Assembly: GCA_018240295.1 (NCBI GenBank)
Contig: JAFEGB010000331.1
Coordinates: forward strand, 1-64,000
Source: Pseudomonadota bacterium
GTDB taxonomy: Bacteria; Pseudomonadota; Gammaproteobacteria; Competibacterales; Competibacteraceae
Length of the DNA: 64,000 nucleotides
Direction of reading: 5' to 3'
The position numbers and the translations under genes are program-made. The notes beneath the pieces are model-generated. The model did not search any database. It was not told the DNA's origin and saw only the letters and a program-made list of their open reading frames with translations. Shown in pieces: positions 1 through 10,902 of the stretch; the stretch's first letter is position 1, and the number at the start of each line of letters is the position of its first letter.

Positions 1-2523
1 GACGGCAGCGGCCCGGCGCTGCTCTGCGTCCTGCCACTGCGCGACCGCGGCGGCGGCCTCGGCGTGCAGGGCCGCCGGCGCCTGCTGCAGGCGTGCAGCC
101 GCCGCCGGCAGGCCCGAGCACGGTGCTGCGAGCTCCGCGTACAGCGCCTCTGCCGCGCGGGCGGCCCGCTCGCCGGCCGCCTGCGCGTCCGCGCCGAGCC
201 GCTCGATGCGCTCGGTCTCGCCGCGGCAGCGGGTCAGTCCGGCCTCGGCGGTTTCCTGGGCGGCACGAGCTTCCGTCAGCGCCTGCTGCGCCTGCCGGGC
301 CGTCTGTGCCAGCCGGCGGGCCTCGGCTTCCTGCGTCTCCAGCGCGTCCACGTCGACCTTCAGGGCGGCCAGCCGGGAGGCGAGCGCATCGGCCAGGCCG
401 GGCTGCAGCAGATCCCCGGGCAGGTTCTCGCCGGCCGGACGCTGCTGCCAGCGCGCCTGCAGGTCGGCCCGGTCCGCGGCGAGCCGCCCGGCTTCGGCCT
501 GCGCCTCGGCGAGACGCGTACGCGCCTCGGTCCGCTGCAGCTGCCGCATGGACGCGCTCGCAGCCGCGGCCTCGCATTGCTCGCGCAGGCTGTCGGCATG
601 CCGGCGGGTTTCCCCGCACAGTCGATCGAGCGCCGGCAGCGCCCGCGCCCACGGATGCTCGCCGGAGCCGCAGACCGGGCACGGCGCGCCGTCTTCGAGC
701 TGCGCCCGCAGGTGTCCGACATCGGCCGCCGCCGCCAGCGCCGCCCGCCGCGCCGCCAGCTCGGCTTCTTCGGCGCGCGCGCGCAGGGCCGGCAAGGCGG
801 CCTCTGCAGCATCGAGGGCGCTGCCGAGCTGCTGCTCCCGCGCCCGCCAATCGTCGATGCGCGCGGCCAGCGCCTGCGCCTGCGCGGCCAGCACGCCGGC
901 GCGCTCGACCATGGCCGGCAGCGGCTGCAGGGCTTCGCGCCGCACTGCGAGCGCCCGGCGGCGGGCCGCGAGTCCGTCTGCATCGATCGCTGCGAGCGCA
1001 GCCGCCAGCCTGCCGGCTTCGGCTTCGGCCTGCAGCCGCGCGGCCCGGGCCTGTTCGCGAAGCTGCTCCGCATCTGCAAGCGCGGCGGCGGCCGTCGTCT
1101 GCTCGTGCGCGGCCTGTGCCTGCAGGCGGCGGGCGTCCTCGTGCTCGCGCAGCCGATCGAGCAGCTGCCGGAACGCGGCATCCCAGCGCGGCCACTGGCC
1201 GGCCAGGGCGTCGAGGCCGGCGTGCGCGGCCAGCCAGCCCTCGGCTTCGGCCTGCGCGGCCTCGCTGCGCCCGATCTGCTGCTGCAGGCCGGCGAGCGTC
1301 TGCTGCGCATCTTCGGCCGCCTGCTCAGCCCCGGTCGCCAGCCGCACGGCCGTGTCCCGGTGCAGGGTGGCATCGGCGAGCCGGGCATCGAGGGCATGGG
1401 CGCGGGCGAGCTGCGGCGCTGCCTGCAGGCGGGCGCCCTCTGCCGCTGCATGCCGCTCGCCGGCGGCCTGCGCTTCTGCCTGCGCCTGCCGCAGCCCGGC
1501 ATCGGCGTCCGCCAGCGCCTGGCATGCCCCGGCAAGCCGCTGGCTCGCCGCTTCGGCCGCGGTGCGCGTGCGCTCGACGGCCTCGACCACCGGGCGCAGC
1601 GGCTGGGCGGCCCGGATCCCCTGCCAGACCTGCTGCCGCGGCCCGGCCGCATCGACGGCGGCCCGGGCCTGCTGCAGCGCCCGATCCGCTTCGGCGAGTT
1701 CGACGGCGAGCGTGCGGCTGCGCGTCTGCCAGTCGGCGAGGCGGCGCAGCGCGAGGTGCCGGGCTTCGAGCACGGCCAGCGCTTCGGCCTGCCGTGCGTG
1801 CCCGGCGAGCAGTTCGGCCCGCGCGGACTCGTCCAGCGGTTCGAGCGCGGCGAGGCCTTGTTCCAGTTCGCGCAGCGCGTCTTCCTCGTCGCGCGCGCGG
1901 CGGTGCGCGGCGATCGACAGTTCGCCGTAGAGCTGCGTGCCGGTGATGCGCTCCAGCAGCTCGGCGCGCTCCTGGGCCCGGGCGCGCAGGAAGCTCGCGA
2001 AGTCACCCTGCGCGAGCAGCGCGCTGCGCCGGAACTGCTCGAAGCTCAGGCCGAGCCGGGCGCGGATTTCGGCCAGCGTCTCGGTCTTCGTGCCGCCGAG
2101 GCGCTGCTGCGTGTCGAGATCGGTGAGCACCAGCGTCTGGTTCTGGGTGCGGCCATCGGCCTTGCCGCGGGCGCGGCGCAGCTCCCAGCGCGCGCGGTAG
2201 CGCCGGCGGTCGTGGCCGAGGAAATCGACCTCGGCGCAGGCCTCGGTGCAGCCGCGGCGCAGGATGCCGCGCACGTCATCGGCGTTGAGCCGCTCATCGG
2301 CATCCGCGCCGGGCACGACCGCGACCTTCGGCGCACCGGCGAGGCGCGGCATCTCGTCGTACAGCGCCAGGCACAGCGCATCGAGCAGCGTCGACTTGCC
2401 GGCCCCGGTCGGGCCGGTGATCGCGAACAGCCCGGCCTGCGCCAGCGGCGGCGCGGCGAGCTCGACGGCGAAGTCGCCGGCCAGACTGGCGAGGTTGCGG
2501 CCCCGGATCGCGAGGATGCGCAT
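1..2523 (-). CDS. sbcC: SbcC, nuclease SbcCD ATPase subunit (3' end cut by window edge)
   Basis: SMC/Rad50-like ATPase that, with SbcD, trims hairpin and blocked double-strand DNA ends. The protein opens with MRILAIRGRNLASL, then a Walker A loop GPTGAGKST at about residues 38-46, typical of SbcC. The visible 841 codons continue into a very long Ala/Arg/Glu/Gln-rich stretch expected of the antiparallel coiled coil. The C-terminal Walker B half lies beyond the left edge, so the gene is partial here. The ATG was chosen because the conserved N-terminus begins there. sbcD is not visible. Confidence is high from the N-terminal fold and length; a generic AAA/SMC ATPase is the only alternative. Confidence 0.9.
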   Translation of the reverse strand, partial: MRILAIRGRNLASLAGDFAVELAAPPLAQAGLFAITGPTGAGKSTLLDALCLALYDEMPRLAGAPKVAVVPGADADERLNADDVRGILRRGCTEACAEVDFLGHDRRRYRARWELRRARGKADGRTQNQTLVLTDLDTQQRLGGTKTETLAEIRARLGLSFEQFRRSALLAQGDFASFLRARAQERAELLERITGTQLYGELSIAAHRRARDEEDALRELEQGLAALEPLDESARAELLAGHARQAEALAVLEARHLALRRLADWQTRSRTLAVELAEADRALQQARAAVDAAGPRQQVWQGIRAAQPLRPVVEAVERTRTAAEAASQRLAGACQALADADAGLRQAQAEAQAAGERHAAAEGARLQAAPQLARAHALDARLADATLHRDTAVRLATGAEQAAEDAQQTLAGLQQQIGRSEAAQAEAEGWLAAHAGLDALAGQWPRWDAAFRQLLDRLREHEDARRLQAQAAHEQTTAAAALADAEQLREQARAARLQAEAEAGRLAAALAAIDADGLAARRRALAVRREALQPLPAMVERAGVLAAQAQALAARIDDWRAREQQLGSALDAAEAALPALRARAEEAELAARRAALAAAADVGHLRAQLEDGAPCPVCGSGEHPWARALPALDRLCGETRRHADSLREQCEAAAASASMRQLQRTEARTRLAEAQAEAGRLAADRADLQARWQQRPAGENLPGDLLQPGLADALASRLAALKVDVDALETQEAEARRLAQTARQAQQALTEARAAQETAEAGLTRCRGETERIERLGADAQAAGERAARAAEALYAELAAPCSGLPAAAARLQQAPAALHAEAAAAVAQWQDAEQRRAAAV

Positions 2524-2586
2524 GCGGACTGTCCCTGTGGCGGCGGCGAGGTGACGGCGAAGCGGATGACGGTGCCGGGCTTCCGT

Positions 2587-3081
2587 TCAGTGCCCGGCCG
2601 GGAACGCGAACTGCGCGCGGTAGCGCTCGCCATCGGCGCCGGTGGCGGTCACGGTCGCGAGCCAGTCGCTGCGCCCGGCCGCGCACACCGGCAGCAGCCC
2701 GCGCCCGCGCCAGCTGCCGTCGGCCTGACGCAGCAGCGGCGTGCGCAGGATGCCCATGTCCATGCCCTGCATCGTGAACGCCAGCTCGACCGAGCGCAGC
2801 CCGGCGGCCTCGGCACCCTGCACGCTGACGGTGACCGGAAACGCCTGCAGCGGTGAGACCGACTGCCCGAGGCCGAGCGCGAGCTGCAGGCGCGCGTGCG
2901 TCGCCGAGCACGGCACGCCGATCGGCCGGCAGGCGGTGTCATCGCGGGTCAGATCGATGGCCGGAGCGTCGCCGTACAGCCAGGCGCGCAGCTTCGGCAG
3001 CGCGATGCCGAGCCCCGTGCCGGCCGCGGCCAGCGCCAGCAGCGCGGCGACGATGCCGAGCCGGCGCGCGCCCGGACTCAC
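2587..3081 (-). CDS. Unknown small protein with one N-terminal membrane anchor and a GMDMG motif
   Basis: 164 residues, family not firmly recognised. One hydrophobic segment (about residues 8-27) should anchor or export it; the rest would be periplasmic. Visible features are three cysteines (a C-x6-C pair after the anchor and one in LLPVC) and a methionine-rich stretch FTMQGMDMG in the middle of an apparent beta-rich domain. The size and pattern recall FixH- or CopC-like periplasmic domains, but this is a guess. It starts with GTG overlapping the stop of the Nudix-ThiE gene (GTGA), so the two are probably co-translated. It lies 63 bases before sbcC on the same strand. Confidence 0.75.
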   Translation of the reverse strand: MSPGARRLGIVAALLALAAAGTGLGIALPKLRAWLYGDAPAIDLTRDDTACRPIGVPCSATHARLQLALGLGQSVSPLQAFPVTVSVQGAEAAGLRSVELAFTMQGMDMGILRTPLLRQADGSWRGRGLLPVCAAGRSDWLATVTATGADGERYRAQFAFPAGH

Positions 3082-4010
3082 GGCTGCCACAGCGCGCGGA
3101 TCGCCGCGACGCCCTGCGCGCCGGCCGCCCACGCGGCATCGAGATCGGCCGGGCCGAGGCCGCCGAGCGCGTACACCGGCAGGCCGGCCGTGCGCACGAG
3201 CGCGGCAAAGCGCGCCCAGCCGAGCGGTTCGGCCTCCGGGTGGGTCGCGGTCGCGGCGAGCGGGCCGAGCACGGCGAAGTCGCAGCCGATGCGCTGTGCG
3301 TGTGCGAGTTCGTGCGCATCGTGGCAGGAGGCCGCGAGCAGCCGGCCGGCCGGTAGCGGGCGCCGGTCGCAGGCGGCGAGCGCGCGCGCATCGAGGTGTA
3401 CGCCATCGGCCCCGAGCTGCATCGCCAGCGCCGGTGCGCCGTTCAGCAGCAGCCGCGCACCGGCCGCGCGGCAGCATTGCAGCGCCGCCGCACACAGCGG
3501 CGCGAGCGCCCCGGCCGGCAGCGCCTTCGCGCGCAGCTGCCCGAGCCGCACGCCGCGCGCGAGGGCCGCATCGCGCCGGGCGAGAAAGACCTCCGGCTCC
3601 TGCGCCGGCTCGCCGGTCACGAGATACAGCGGCGGCAGACGCAGCGCCGCGAGCACCGGCACGTCAGCCGCCGGAAACGCGACCGGGTCGAGCGCCTGCG
3701 GATCGCACCAGGCGAGCGGCTGGCCTTCACGGCCGTGCGGCACGCCGCTCCAGTCCTCGATGCGCCAGACATCGAGGCGCACGGTCTTGTCGGCGTAGGC
3801 GTGCTCGACCGCGATCAGCGGCCGGGCGCGACGCACGACGATGCCGAGTTCCTCGTGCAGCTCGCGCGCGAGCGCGGCCTGCACGCTTTCACCGGCTTCG
3901 AGCTTGCCGCCCGGAAACTCCCACAGCCCGCCCTGATGCGCGCGCGCCGGGCGCTGCGCGATCAGCACGCGCCCGGCGCGATCGACCAGCGCGCCGGCGG
4001 CGACGTGCAC
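3078..4010 (-). CDS. mutT: Nudix hydrolase (MutT) fused to a thiamine-phosphate-synthase-like domain
   Basis: Two-domain protein of about 310 residues. The N-terminal half is MutT-like, with a complete Nudix box (GGKLEAGE...RELHEELGI), expected to remove 8-oxo-dGTP from the nucleotide pool. The C-terminal half is a ThiE/TenI-type TIM barrel (LGADGVHLDARAL, LGPLAATATHP, ALGGLGPADL). The same fusion is known in pseudomonads next to argJ and secA; the role of the second domain is not settled. No ATG fits. I chose the GTG just before VHVAAGALV; a TTG at 4046 that overlaps the argJ stop is an alternative adding 12 residues. Neither has a strong ribosome binding site. Confidence 0.87.
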   Translation of the reverse strand: MHVAAGALVDRAGRVLIAQRPARAHQGGLWEFPGGKLEAGESVQAALARELHEELGIVVRRARPLIAVEHAYADKTVRLDVWRIEDWSGVPHGREGQPLAWCDPQALDPVAFPAADVPVLAALRLPPLYLVTGEPAQEPEVFLARRDAALARGVRLGQLRAKALPAGALAPLCAAALQCCRAAGARLLLNGAPALAMQLGADGVHLDARALAACDRRPLPAGRLLAASCHDAHELAHAQRIGCDFAVLGPLAATATHPEAEPLGWARFAALVRTAGLPVYALGGLGPADLDAAWAAGAQGVAAIRALWQP

Positions 4011-4042
4011 GCATCCGCGGACGGAGCCGCTGACCCCTGCGC

Positions 4043-5272
4043 TCAAGAACGGTACTCGGCGTTGATCTTCACGTAGTCGTACGAGAAGTCGCAGGTCCAG
4101 ACGCGATCGCGGGCGCTGCCGCGACCGAGCTCGACGCGGATCGTGATCTCGGCCTCGGCCATCGCCGCAGCGGCCTCGGCCTCGACGTAGCCGGCGGCAC
4201 GCCCGCCGTGCTCGGCGACCAGCACCGGTCCGAGCCACAGGCGCAGCGCGCTGACATCGAGATCGTCGATGCCGGCATAGCCGATCGCCGCGAGCAGGCG
4301 GCCGAGGTTCGGGTCGGACGCGAACAGCGCCGTCTTCACCAGCGGCGAATGGGCGATGGCCTTGCCGATGCGCACGCATTCGCGGCGGTCCCGCCCGCCG
4401 TCGACTTCGATGGTCACGAACTTGGTCGCGCCTTCGCCGTCGCGCGCCAGCGCCTGCGCCAGCTCGACCGCCACCTCGCGGATCGCGGCTTCGAGCACGG
4501 CGAGGCGCGGGTCGGCCTCGCTCGCGATCTCGGCGATGCCGGCCGTGCCGGCGGCGATCAGCACGAAGGAATCATTGGTCGAGGTGTCGCCATCGACGGT
4601 GACGCGGTTGAAGGAATCATCGGCGACGCGCCTGAGCAGCGCATCGAGCAGCGGCTGCGCCACCGCCGCGTCGGTGGCCACGAAGCCGAGCATCGTCGCC
4701 ATGTCCGGATGGATCATGCCGGCGCCCTTGGCGATGCCGGTGACGCTCACCGGGCGGCCGTCGAGTTCGAGCGTGCGCGAGCTGCCCTTGGCCACCGTGT
4801 CGGTGGTCATGATCGCAGCGGCGGCGTCCTCCCAGCCGCTGGCGCGGGCATCGGCGAGACAGGCCGGCAGGCCGGCGGCGATGCGCTCGACCGGCAGCGG
4901 CTCCATGATCACGCCGGTCGAGAACGGCAGGATCTGCGCCGGTGCGCAGCCGAGCCGCCCGGCCAGCTCCGCACAGACGGCCTGCGCGCGCGCGAGGCCG
5001 TCGTCGCCGGTGCCGGCATTGGCGATGCCGGTGTTGACGACCAGCGCACGGATCGGCGCGCCGGCGGCCAGATGCGCGCGGCAGAGCTGCACCGGGGCGG
5101 CGCAGAAGCGGTTCTGCGTGAACACGCCGGCGACGCGCGCACCGTCCGGCAGCGTCATGACCATCACGTCCTTGCGGTCCGGCTTGCGCACGTGCGCGGC
5201 GGTGACGCCGAGCGTGACGCCGGCGATGGCTTTCAGGCTGCCCGGTGCGGGCGGGTTCAGGTTCACCGGCAT
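4043..5272 (-). CDS. argJ: Glutamate N-acetyltransferase / amino-acid acetyltransferase ArgJ
   Basis: Cytoplasmic arginine-biosynthesis enzyme that transfers the acetyl group from N-acetylornithine to glutamate (cyclic pathway). 409 residues, the usual length. The self-cleavage site is clear: [14 protein letters not shown], with Thr193 as the expected nucleophile that becomes the N-terminus of the beta chain. Other family marks are TTDTVAKG and the C-terminus [16 protein letters not shown]. The start ATG ([16 protein letters not shown]) has a GGAGA ribosome binding site 8-12 bases upstream. It follows secA on the same strand; a strong hairpin lies between them. Whether it also makes acetylglutamate from acetyl-CoA cannot be read from the sequence. 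Confidence 0.96.
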   Translation of the reverse strand: MPVNLNPPAPGSLKAIAGVTLGVTAAHVRKPDRKDVMVMTLPDGARVAGVFTQNRFCAAPVQLCRAHLAAGAPIRALVVNTGIANAGTGDDGLARAQAVCAELAGRLGCAPAQILPFSTGVIMEPLPVERIAAGLPACLADARASGWEDAAAAIMTTDTVAKGSSRTLELDGRPVSVTGIAKGAGMIHPDMATMLGFVATDAAVAQPLLDALLRRVADDSFNRVTVDGDTSTNDSFVLIAAGTAGIAEIASEADPRLAVLEAAIREVAVELAQALARDGEGATKFVTIEVDGGRDRRECVRIGKAIAHSPLVKTALFASDPNLGRLLAAIGYAGIDDLDVSALRLWLGPVLVAEHGGRAAGYVEAEAAAAMAEAEITIRVELGRGSARDRVWTCDFSYDYVKINAEYRS

Positions 5273-5329
5273 GGCGGTTCTCCGCGGATCGGCATCGGAA
5301 AGGGCATCGGAACGGGATATCGGATCCCG

Positions 5330-5356
5330 GCGGGCACGACGCGCGGTCGTGCCCGC
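5330..5356 (-). terminator. Strong hairpin between secA and argJ
   Basis: Perfect 11-bp stem (GCGGGCACGAC and its complement) around a 5-base loop, 20 bases after the secA stop. No T-run follows on the minus strand, so it may be a weak or Rho-assisted terminator, or an mRNA-stabilising 3' hairpin, rather than a classical terminator. Confidence 0.4.
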
Positions 5357-5375
5357 AGGCCACGGCGGCGGAGGC

Positions 5376-8099
<2,724 letters not shown>

Positions 8100-8222
8100 G
8101 ACTGAGCCTTTGGCTGAAACGCGCGCCTGCACGCGGCGAGGCGCCGGATGATACCCGATGCCGCGCACCTGCGTGCCCGGCCCCGGCCGGGCTGCATTAC
8201 GGTGGTGCAGGCCGGCCGGATG

Positions 8223-8263
8223 CAAAACGGGCGCCGTCCGCGCTCTGCGCGAACGGCGCCCGT
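8223..8263 (-). terminator. Intrinsic terminator of lpxC
   Basis: Perfect 11-bp GC-rich stem (8227-8237 with 8253-8263), extended inside by one mismatch and four more pairs, followed on the minus strand by TTTT. It starts about 33 bases after the lpxC stop and separates the lpxC and secA transcripts. Confidence 0.8.
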
Positions 8264-8295
8264 GCAGGCGCAGACAGCTGGCTACGCGCTTCGGC

Positions 8296-9207
8296 TCAGC
8301 GGGCGACCTGCGCCGGCTGCAGGAACGAGATCGGCGCGTGGCGCTCCTCGTAGGTGACTTCTTCCCAGGCCTCGCGGTCGGCGAGCAGCGCGCGCAGCAG
8401 CGCGTTGTTGAGGCCGTGACCGGACTTGTAGCCCTCGAAGGCGCCGATCAGGCTGTGGCCGAGCAGGTAGAGATCCCCGATCGCGTCGAGGATCTTGTGC
8501 TTGACGAACTCGTCCTCGTAGCGCAGGCCATCCTCGTTGAGGATGCGGTACTCGTCGACGACGATGGCGTTGTCGAGGCTGCCGCCGAGCGCGAGGTTGC
8601 GCTCCCGCAGGTATTCGATCTCGTGCATGAAGCCGAAGGTGCGGGCGCGCGAGACTTCCTTGACGAAGGAAGTGGTCGAGAAGTCGATCTCGGCCTGCTG
8701 CGCACGGTTGCGGAACACCGGGTGATCGAAGTCGATCGTGAACCTGACCTTGAAGCCGTCGAACGGCCGGAAGCGCGCCCACTTGTCGCCGTCACGCACC
8801 TCGACGGTCTTGCGGATGCGGATGAAGCGCTTCGGTGCGGCCTGCTCCTCGATGCCCGCCGACTGCAGCAGGAACACGAACGGACCGGCGCTGCCATCCA
8901 TGATCGGCACTTCCGGCGCGCTCACGTCGACGACGGCATTGTCGATGCCGAGGCCGGCGAAGGCCGACAGCAGGTGCTCGACCGTCGAGACGCGCACGTC
9001 GCCACGCACCAGCGTCGTCGACAGCTGGGTGTCGCCGACATTCTCGGGCTGCGCGTAGATCTCGACCGGCGCGTGCAGGTCGACGCGGCGGAAGGTGATG
9101 CCGGCATCCGGCGGCGCCGGGCGCAGCGTCAGATAGACCTTCTCGCCGGTGTGCAGGCCGACGCCGGTGGCGCGGATGACGTTCTTGAGCGTGCGCTGCC
9201 TGATCAT
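8296..9207 (-). CDS. lpxC: UDP-3-O-acyl-N-acetylglucosamine deacetylase LpxC
   Basis: Zinc enzyme for the first committed step of lipid A synthesis. 303 residues, as expected. It starts [21 protein letters not shown], matching the family N-terminus. An in-frame upstream ATG (9222) would only add MSGYP and is less likely, because GGGG just before the chosen ATG can serve as ribosome binding site. The zinc and catalytic residues sit in [10 protein letters not shown] and HKILDAIGD. It closes the classical ftsZ-lpxC order but has its own promoter and terminator, as in other gammaproteobacteria. Turnover by FtsH through the C-terminus is a known control in E. coli; the tail here (FLQPAQVAR) differs. 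Confidence 0.98.
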   Translation of the reverse strand: MIRQRTLKNVIRATGVGLHTGEKVYLTLRPAPPDAGITFRRVDLHAPVEIYAQPENVGDTQLSTTLVRGDVRVSTVEHLLSAFAGLGIDNAVVDVSAPEVPIMDGSAGPFVFLLQSAGIEEQAAPKRFIRIRKTVEVRDGDKWARFRPFDGFKVRFTIDFDHPVFRNRAQQAEIDFSTTSFVKEVSRARTFGFMHEIEYLRERNLALGGSLDNAIVVDEYRILNEDGLRYEDEFVKHKILDAIGDLYLLGHSLIGAFEGYKSGHGLNNALLRALLADREAWEEVTYEERHAPISFLQPAQVAR

Positions 9208-9331
9208 GGGATACCCCGACATGTCACAGCCGGTTGGGGACCGGGCCGGCACCGACGAGGGGCGTACGTTGCGGACCGGACGGTTGGATGACTGACTGGC
9301 GCTTAGTATGAACTGCGCAACAGCATGTGTC

Positions 9332-9360
9332 ATTGTGCGGGGCACAAAAACAACAATCAA
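9332..9360 (-). promoter_or_regulatory. Candidate sigma70 promoter of lpxC
   Basis: On the minus strand TTGATT (9355-9360) and CACAAT (9332-9337) are separated by exactly 17 bases. Each box matches consensus at 4 of 6 positions, and the site lies in a locally AT-rich part of the ftsZ-lpxC spacer. The leader to the lpxC ATG would be about 120 bases. The rest of the 353-base spacer (9208-9560) shows the ftsZ terminator and nothing else I can recognise. Confidence 0.4.
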
Positions 9361-9465
9361 GTGCCATGCGTGGTGGTTTGGTCACACGCTTGTCACCGGT
9401 GGTTCACGGCTGTTGCGACTTCACTACGTGGCCGGAGTGGCCCGGAGCGGCCCGGAAACGACAAA

Positions 9466-9505
9466 GCCGCCGCACGGGACCGGGAGACGGTCGGTACCGT
9501 GCGGC
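9466..9505 (-). terminator. Intrinsic terminator after ftsZ
   Basis: Two-part stem: 9 bp (9469-9477 with 9497-9505), then 5 bp (9478-9482 with 9488-9492), with a 4-base bulge on one side. On the minus strand it is followed by GGCTTTGTCGTTT. It begins about 55 bases after the ftsZ stop and closes the dcw cluster. Confidence 0.65.
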
Positions 9506-9560
9506 AGCCGCAGAGGCGCGAGGCCGGGCGGGGCGCTCGCGTGCGAAACGGGTGCAGCCC

Positions 9561-10760
9561 TCAGTCGGCCTGACGGCGCAGGAAGGCCGGGATGTCGAGG
9601 TATTCGAGATCCTGCTCGCTACGCTCGCCGAACGGGTCCGGCGTCGCCGGTGCCGGGCGGGCGGCGGCAGCGGCCGGGGCCGCCACCGGCACCGGGCGCT
9701 CGCTGCCGCGTGCGACCGGACGATCGGCCGGGGCCGCGCCGGCGTTGCGGCTCGCCATCGAGCGCACCGCCGGCTGCGCGGCCGGCTGCACCGCCGCCGG
9801 CACCGAGGAGATGCCGGTCGCAACGATGGTCACGCGCAGCTCGCTGGTCATCTCCGGATCGATGACGGTGCCGATGACGACGGTCGCCTCCGGCGCGGCC
9901 AGTGCGTGGACGATCTCGCCGACCTCGTGGAACTCGCCCATGGTCAGGTCGGCGCCGGCCGTGACGTTGACCAGCAGGCCGCGGGCGCCAGCCAGATCGA
10001 CGCTTTCGAGCAGCGGACTCGCGATCGCGGCCTCGGCGGCCTCGCGGGCACGGCCGTTGCCGCTGGCGCGCCCCGTGCCCATCATCGCCACGCCCATCTC
10101 CGACATCACGGTGCGCACGTCGGCGAAGTCGACGTTGATCAGGCCCGGGCGCGTGATCAGTTCGGCGATGCCCTGCACGGCGCCGGCCAGCACGTCGTTG
10201 GCCGCCTTGAAGGCATCGAGCAGCGTCGCGTTCTTGCCGAGCACGGCGAGCAGCTTCTCGTTCGGGATCGTGATCAGCGAGTCGACCTCGTCGGCGAGTT
10301 CCTTGATGCCGGCGACCGCGACATCCATGCGCTTGCGGCCCTCGAACGGGAAGGGCTTGGTGACCACGGCCACGGTCAGGATGCCCATCTCGCGCGCGAC
10401 CTGCGCGACCACCGGCGCGCCGCCGGTGCCGGTGCCGCCGCCCATGCCGGCGGTGATGAACACCATGTCGGCGCCTTCGAGCGCCTCGCGCACCCGCTCG
10501 CGGTCTTCCATTGCCGCCTTCTTGCCGACCTCGGGATTGGCGCCGGCGCCGAGGCCCTTGGTGATGCCGCTGCCGAGCTGGATCGCATGCGGCACCGAGT
10601 AGGTGCGCAGCGCCTGCGCGTCGGTGTTCGCGCAGTAGAAGTCGACGCCCTCGATCGTGTGGCTGGTGACCATGTGCTGCACGGCATTGCCGCCGCCGCC
10701 ACCGATGCCGATGACCTTGATGATCGCTTCCTGGTGCGGTGTCTCGATGATTTCGAACAT
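9561..10760 (-). CDS. ftsZ: Cell division protein FtsZ
   Basis: Tubulin-like GTPase that forms the division ring. 399 residues. The N-terminus [27 protein letters not shown] binds nucleotide; the tubulin signature GGGTGTG is at 107-113. A proline/alanine-rich linker (about 315-385) precedes the conserved tail [14 protein letters not shown], which should bind FtsA and ZipA. The ATG has GGGGAGA as ribosome binding site. Unlike most genes of the cluster it does not overlap its upstream neighbour: a 142-base leader with a U-rich tract and a hairpin separates it from ftsA (described separately), suggesting separate expression control. Confidence 0.99.
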   Translation of the reverse strand: MFEIIETPHQEAIIKVIGIGGGGGNAVQHMVTSHTIEGVDFYCANTDAQALRTYSVPHAIQLGSGITKGLGAGANPEVGKKAAMEDRERVREALEGADMVFITAGMGGGTGTGGAPVVAQVAREMGILTVAVVTKPFPFEGRKRMDVAVAGIKELADEVDSLITIPNEKLLAVLGKNATLLDAFKAANDVLAGAVQGIAELITRPGLINVDFADVRTVMSEMGVAMMGTGRASGNGRAREAAEAAIASPLLESVDLAGARGLLVNVTAGADLTMGEFHEVGEIVHALAAPEATVVIGTVIDPEMTSELRVTIVATGISSVPAAVQPAAQPAVRSMASRNAGAAPADRPVARGSERPVPVAAPAAAAARPAPATPDPFGERSEQDLEYLDIPAFLRRQAD

Positions 10761-10778
10761 GTCTTCGTCTCCCCGATG

Positions 10779-10800
10779 GGCCTGACCGCCCCGTCAGGCC
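10779..10800 (-). promoter_or_regulatory. Hairpin in the ftsZ leader just before the ribosome binding site
   Basis: Perfect 8-bp stem (10779-10786 with 10793-10800) and a 6-base loop. On the mRNA it ends within a few bases of the GGGGAGA Shine-Dalgarno of ftsZ. It could modulate ribosome access or mRNA stability. No T-run follows, so it is not a terminator. Confidence 0.4.
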
Positions 10801-10860
10801 GGTTGCGTCCGGTCACCCGGTCCGCGCCAGCCGGCGACGCAGCAGCCTCTGCGCCACCGA

Positions 10861-10902
10861 TGCAAAAATCACTGAAAAAACAGAAACAAAAACAGAAACA
10901 AA
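10861..10902 (-). promoter_or_regulatory. U-rich tract between ftsA and ftsZ
   Basis: Directly after the ftsA stop the mRNA strand runs through about 42 bases dominated by T, including two near copies of TTTGTTTCTG and runs of T5 to T6. This is a strong local departure from the high-GC surroundings. No GC-rich stem precedes it, so it does not look like a terminator. A ribosomal-protein-S1 or RNase E entry site, or an AT-rich promoter element, would fit. Confidence 0.4.

Noticed and set aside
64-2856. Plus-strand open frame of about 930 codons opposite sbcC
   Set aside because: Arg/Gly/Leu-rich shadow of the sbcC coiled coil. The minus strand has the Walker A motif and the proper start.
10861-10902. 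Intrinsic terminator between ftsA and ftsZ
   Set aside because: The T-rich run is not preceded by a GC-rich hairpin; the hairpin present lies downstream, next to the ftsZ ribosome binding site.
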